From Linanthus parryae (taxonomy: Eukaryota > Streptophyta > Magnoliopsida > Ericales > Polemoniaceae), in NCBI GenBank assembly GCA_023055425.1, contig JALGPY010000004.1, positions 114,617,504 to 114,681,503 of the forward strand: a stretch of 64,000 nt of DNA, in the 5' to 3' direction. Within the stretch, counting starts at the first letter, position 1. Each line of letters opens with the position of its first letter. The notes under the pieces were generated by a model. It saw nothing but the letters and a program-made list of their open reading frames with translations. It did no database searches and was not told the origin of the DNA. Of this stretch, positions 61,501-64,000 are shown piece after piece. The position numbers were made by a program, and so were the translations under genes.

Positions 61501-62143
61501 CTCTCTCTATGCACATTTAATTGGTAAAAAAAATAGCAATTGAGCAATTGATTTACCAAAGACCATGAAATGTACAAGTAATGAGTAAACAAAACAGAAA
61601 AACTGCAATTTGGCACGCTAAACGATATCGGGATCGCCTAAAACTGACGTACATAAACGACATAGGCACTTTGTTGTTATTGTCTAGCGATTCGGAATCA
61701 AAGAGAGGTGTACCACCCTGAACGGGTCAAGTCAGTCCTACGTCACTAGCTTTGACCAATTGAAGATCCAACATGGGGCACAAGGAGGCTAACATAGTTG
61801 CTCTCATTCTCTTGCTGTTAAGGCCTGCCAAGACCTGGAGTCAAATTATGCTAATGTCTTCCCCCCAGATGATTTCTATTCCTTGTCTTTGAGTAATCTA
61901 TACAGTTAATGAGTAGTCTCAACTTTTTTTTTTTTTTTTTTTTAATTCACAATTCTGTACATTATTTCAAAAAGCTTCAATATATCTAGATACATTTGAT
62001 AATGAGGCCAGAGAAATATACCTACTGTTTACTAACTGTATGATACTAATACTATATACTACTACAAGTTAATGGGAATTTAGTTTTAGCTAGTAGTATC
62101 TTTTTTTTTTTGATACCTCGGAAAATCTAGTAGTATCTGGTAT
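61501..62143. other. Intergenic 3' flank of transporter gene B
   Basis: AT-rich with a poly-T run near 61925-61944; no gene is seen. Confidence 0.6.
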
Positions 62144-63788
62144 CTATTGAATCCTTTCCTTTCTTGAACTAACAACCACTGATGAAACAGTGAAACCCTT
62201 TTCATCAGCTGCTGGTACCATCAACAGATTACTCTTACCACGACGGTCCCCCTCTTCTTCAGATTTCCCCATCGATGATGATGATGATCCAAACATCTGC
62301 ACTGTCAAGCTTCCACCTACAATCGATTGTCTCCGTCCCTCATCAGCCAATCCAATCAAATAGTAGTAATTCCCGATCCAAAAGAAAATAAATCGCATTT
62401 TTGAGAGACAGCGAAACAGAAACCTATACTTACCTAGTACGAGAGCAGCTCCTATCCATCCAGCAATACCCCACCTTTCACCAAGGAGAAACCATGCAAA
62501 ACCAGCACCCCATAGTGGCTCCATCCCATAAATTACCGCTGCCTCTGTTGCTGAAACATTACGCATTGCAGACATCTGCGTGGAAACACAACCACGCATC
62601 AGAGAGTGCTACTTTGATGTTCTTCAGAGGAAATTACAATAGAAAATGGTAATGTTAACTTCATGATAACAAAATCATCGACTGGTGAGAGTGAAATTTA
62701 TACCTCTGACCATAAGCATAGCCCAGTAGACAAAAAACCAGTATAAAGTGCCGGTATCCATGGAAACACAACCATCCAATCCCACATCATGGCCAAAGAC
62801 ACGTTCTCATAGCCCGGGGAACCATCAAGCCATAGACCAACTGCAAACCAGATTGTGGACAACACGGCAACCACTGAAACCTAAGATACAACAGAATAAT
62901 AATAATATCTCAGTTCCGGTAATGTGACTTCATTGACAAGCGCTAACTCTAGTAATGAGAAGAGACTGAGAGGTTTAACAAACCTCGTATCCGAGAAGTG
63001 GTAAAAGGTTTTCTTCCTTTGTGATTCTTGATATATGCTCTGTCCTTAGCATATGAATGCCAAAAAATATGGCACTCAAAAAGTTTAAGAGATCTCCAAT
63101 CTGAAAATAAAACAGTTAAAACGGTCAAATAACAGTAAAATCAAAAGGTAAAATAAATAAGTAAATAAATAAATAAATAAATAAATATCTACAACTTACG
63201 TTTGGAGGAGAGCCACTGCACTCCAGCATCGCAACCCCAAGGACAGACATGAGTATACCAAACCAAGTCCGAGCAGGAACCACTGACCCCAACATGCTTT
63301 CAAGCAATGGAACCACAATTACCTATAGTATTACAATTTACCAGAATTAAAGTAGAAGTAAATGTACCCAAAAATGAATTCACAACCACATGCTGAACGA
63401 TTTGTTTAACTTAGAGCATAAAACAAGGTAAACACCACATGCAGATTGGTTTATTTAACTCGGGACGTATAAACAAAGTAACAAGACAGCAAAATGCCGA
63501 CATTTGAGAATCTAAGCGAAAAGAAGGGGAAAAAAAAGGTGCTTACTGTAAATAGTGAAATGAATGATGCACGACCAGCATCAGATGTAAGCAGCCCAAG
63601 CGCCTCAACAAAGTATCCTAAGCTAACCCAAAGCCCTAATTCCATCCCTGCATTGCGGATTTGGACATCATTACGTGCCCGGAACACAAATGGAAAGAAC
63701 GGGATGGCTGACATCACGAATCGTACGGCACAGAATGCAGCAGGATCCATGAAAGCTTCAACCTCTTTGACCACTGGAATGTCACTGG
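62144..63788 (-). CDS. EamA/DMT-family transporter, WAT1-related (gene B, 5' end outside window)
   Basis: Six exons are present on the minus strand: 63788-63547, 63322-63200, 63100-62984, 62880-62704, 62575-62434 and 62316-62144 (stop). They match exons 2-7 of gene A in length (242, 123, 117, 177 versus 180, and 142 bp) and phase, so the two are tandem duplicates. Exon 1 is not found in 63789-64000 and should lie beyond the right edge. The visible part begins SDIPVVKEVEAFMDPAAF and keeps LLTSDAGRASFISLFT, LECSGSPPN and EPLWGAGFAWFLLGERW. The C-terminal tail differs from gene A (Ser-rich, then RRGKSNLLMVPAADEKGF). It is an integral membrane transporter of unknown substrate. Confidence 0.88.
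63155..63186. repeat. (AAAT)n microsatellite in transporter gene B intron
   Basis: Repeated AAAT units lie in the intron between exons 3 and 4 of gene B, close to the donor of exon 3. Confidence 0.9.
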
Positions 63789-64000
63789 CTGCACACAATG
63801 AAATCACAAATATTCCTGGAGTTAAAAAACTGTTGGCAGTAAAATCATAATAAGCGTTTGCTAAATCCGAACAATTGATATAGCCTGAAACACTTCGATG
63901 CCCTAGTTTTTGATACATCACACTCACGAAAGATCAGACATTAAGTTTGAATCTCAAGCAGCAGAAGATTGAACACGACAGTGTACATATGCTGTGAAGT
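63789..64000 (-). other. Probable first intron of transporter gene B
   Basis: This is sequence upstream of the exon 2 acceptor (GTGTGCAG). No first exon like that of gene A is found before the window ends. Confidence 0.5.

Overview
This is nuclear DNA from a flowering plant, most likely a eudicot. It has short GT-AG split exons, AT-rich introns, plant-type LTR retrotransposons with initiator-tRNA-Met primer sites, many MITEs, and genes of plant-specific families. The species cannot be named from the sequence. There is no sign of bacterial or organellar DNA.

Left third (1-20.6 kb): a repeat island. A Tekay/Del-like chromodomain Ty3/gypsy element lies on the minus strand. Its 3' LTR runs off the left edge, gag-pol occupies 6426-1742 with one in-frame stop and one frameshift, and the 3.2 kb 5' LTR is at 6817-10014. 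It sits inside an older Tat-like element (10015 to about 12959). That is followed by a diverged plus-strand LTR of the Tekay type (about 12960-15974) with decayed sequence behind it. A MITE-like inverted-repeat element (about 19031-19471) and a pogo/Emigrant-type element with a transposase remnant (19829-20540) complete the island. A Mutator-like element with possible captured sequence follows at 21855-23330.

Middle (25.4-57.1 kb): three phosphoethanolamine N-methyltransferase (PEAMT/NMT) genes on the plus strand. PEAMT makes phosphocholine by three successive SAM-dependent methylations of phosphoethanolamine. Copy 3 (52952-57052, 490 residues) looks like the ordinary, complete gene. Its leader carries the 25-codon conserved upstream ORF known to give phosphocholine-dependent translational control. 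Copies 1 (26051-29171) and 2 (41484-45197) are close relatives made by a tandem duplication of a block of about 6 kb. Both stay open as 473-residue models, but they share a damaged ancestral splice donor, changes in the first SAM-binding domain, and no visible upstream ORF. After the duplication, copy 1's 3' flank received a Ty1/copia element (29582-37255) and a small non-autonomous LTR element (37539-39228). Copy 2's second intron received a MITE. The sister copy preserves the empty site for each of these insertions.

Right end (57.5-64 kb): two tandem minus-strand genes for EamA/DMT-type (WAT1-related) membrane transporters. The first is complete (59697-57524) and converges on PEAMT copy 3. 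The second lacks its first exon, which lies beyond the window. Intergenic DNA throughout is AT-rich and holds MULE, hAT, Tourist/PIF, Stowaway and SINE-like elements, several with intact target-site duplications.
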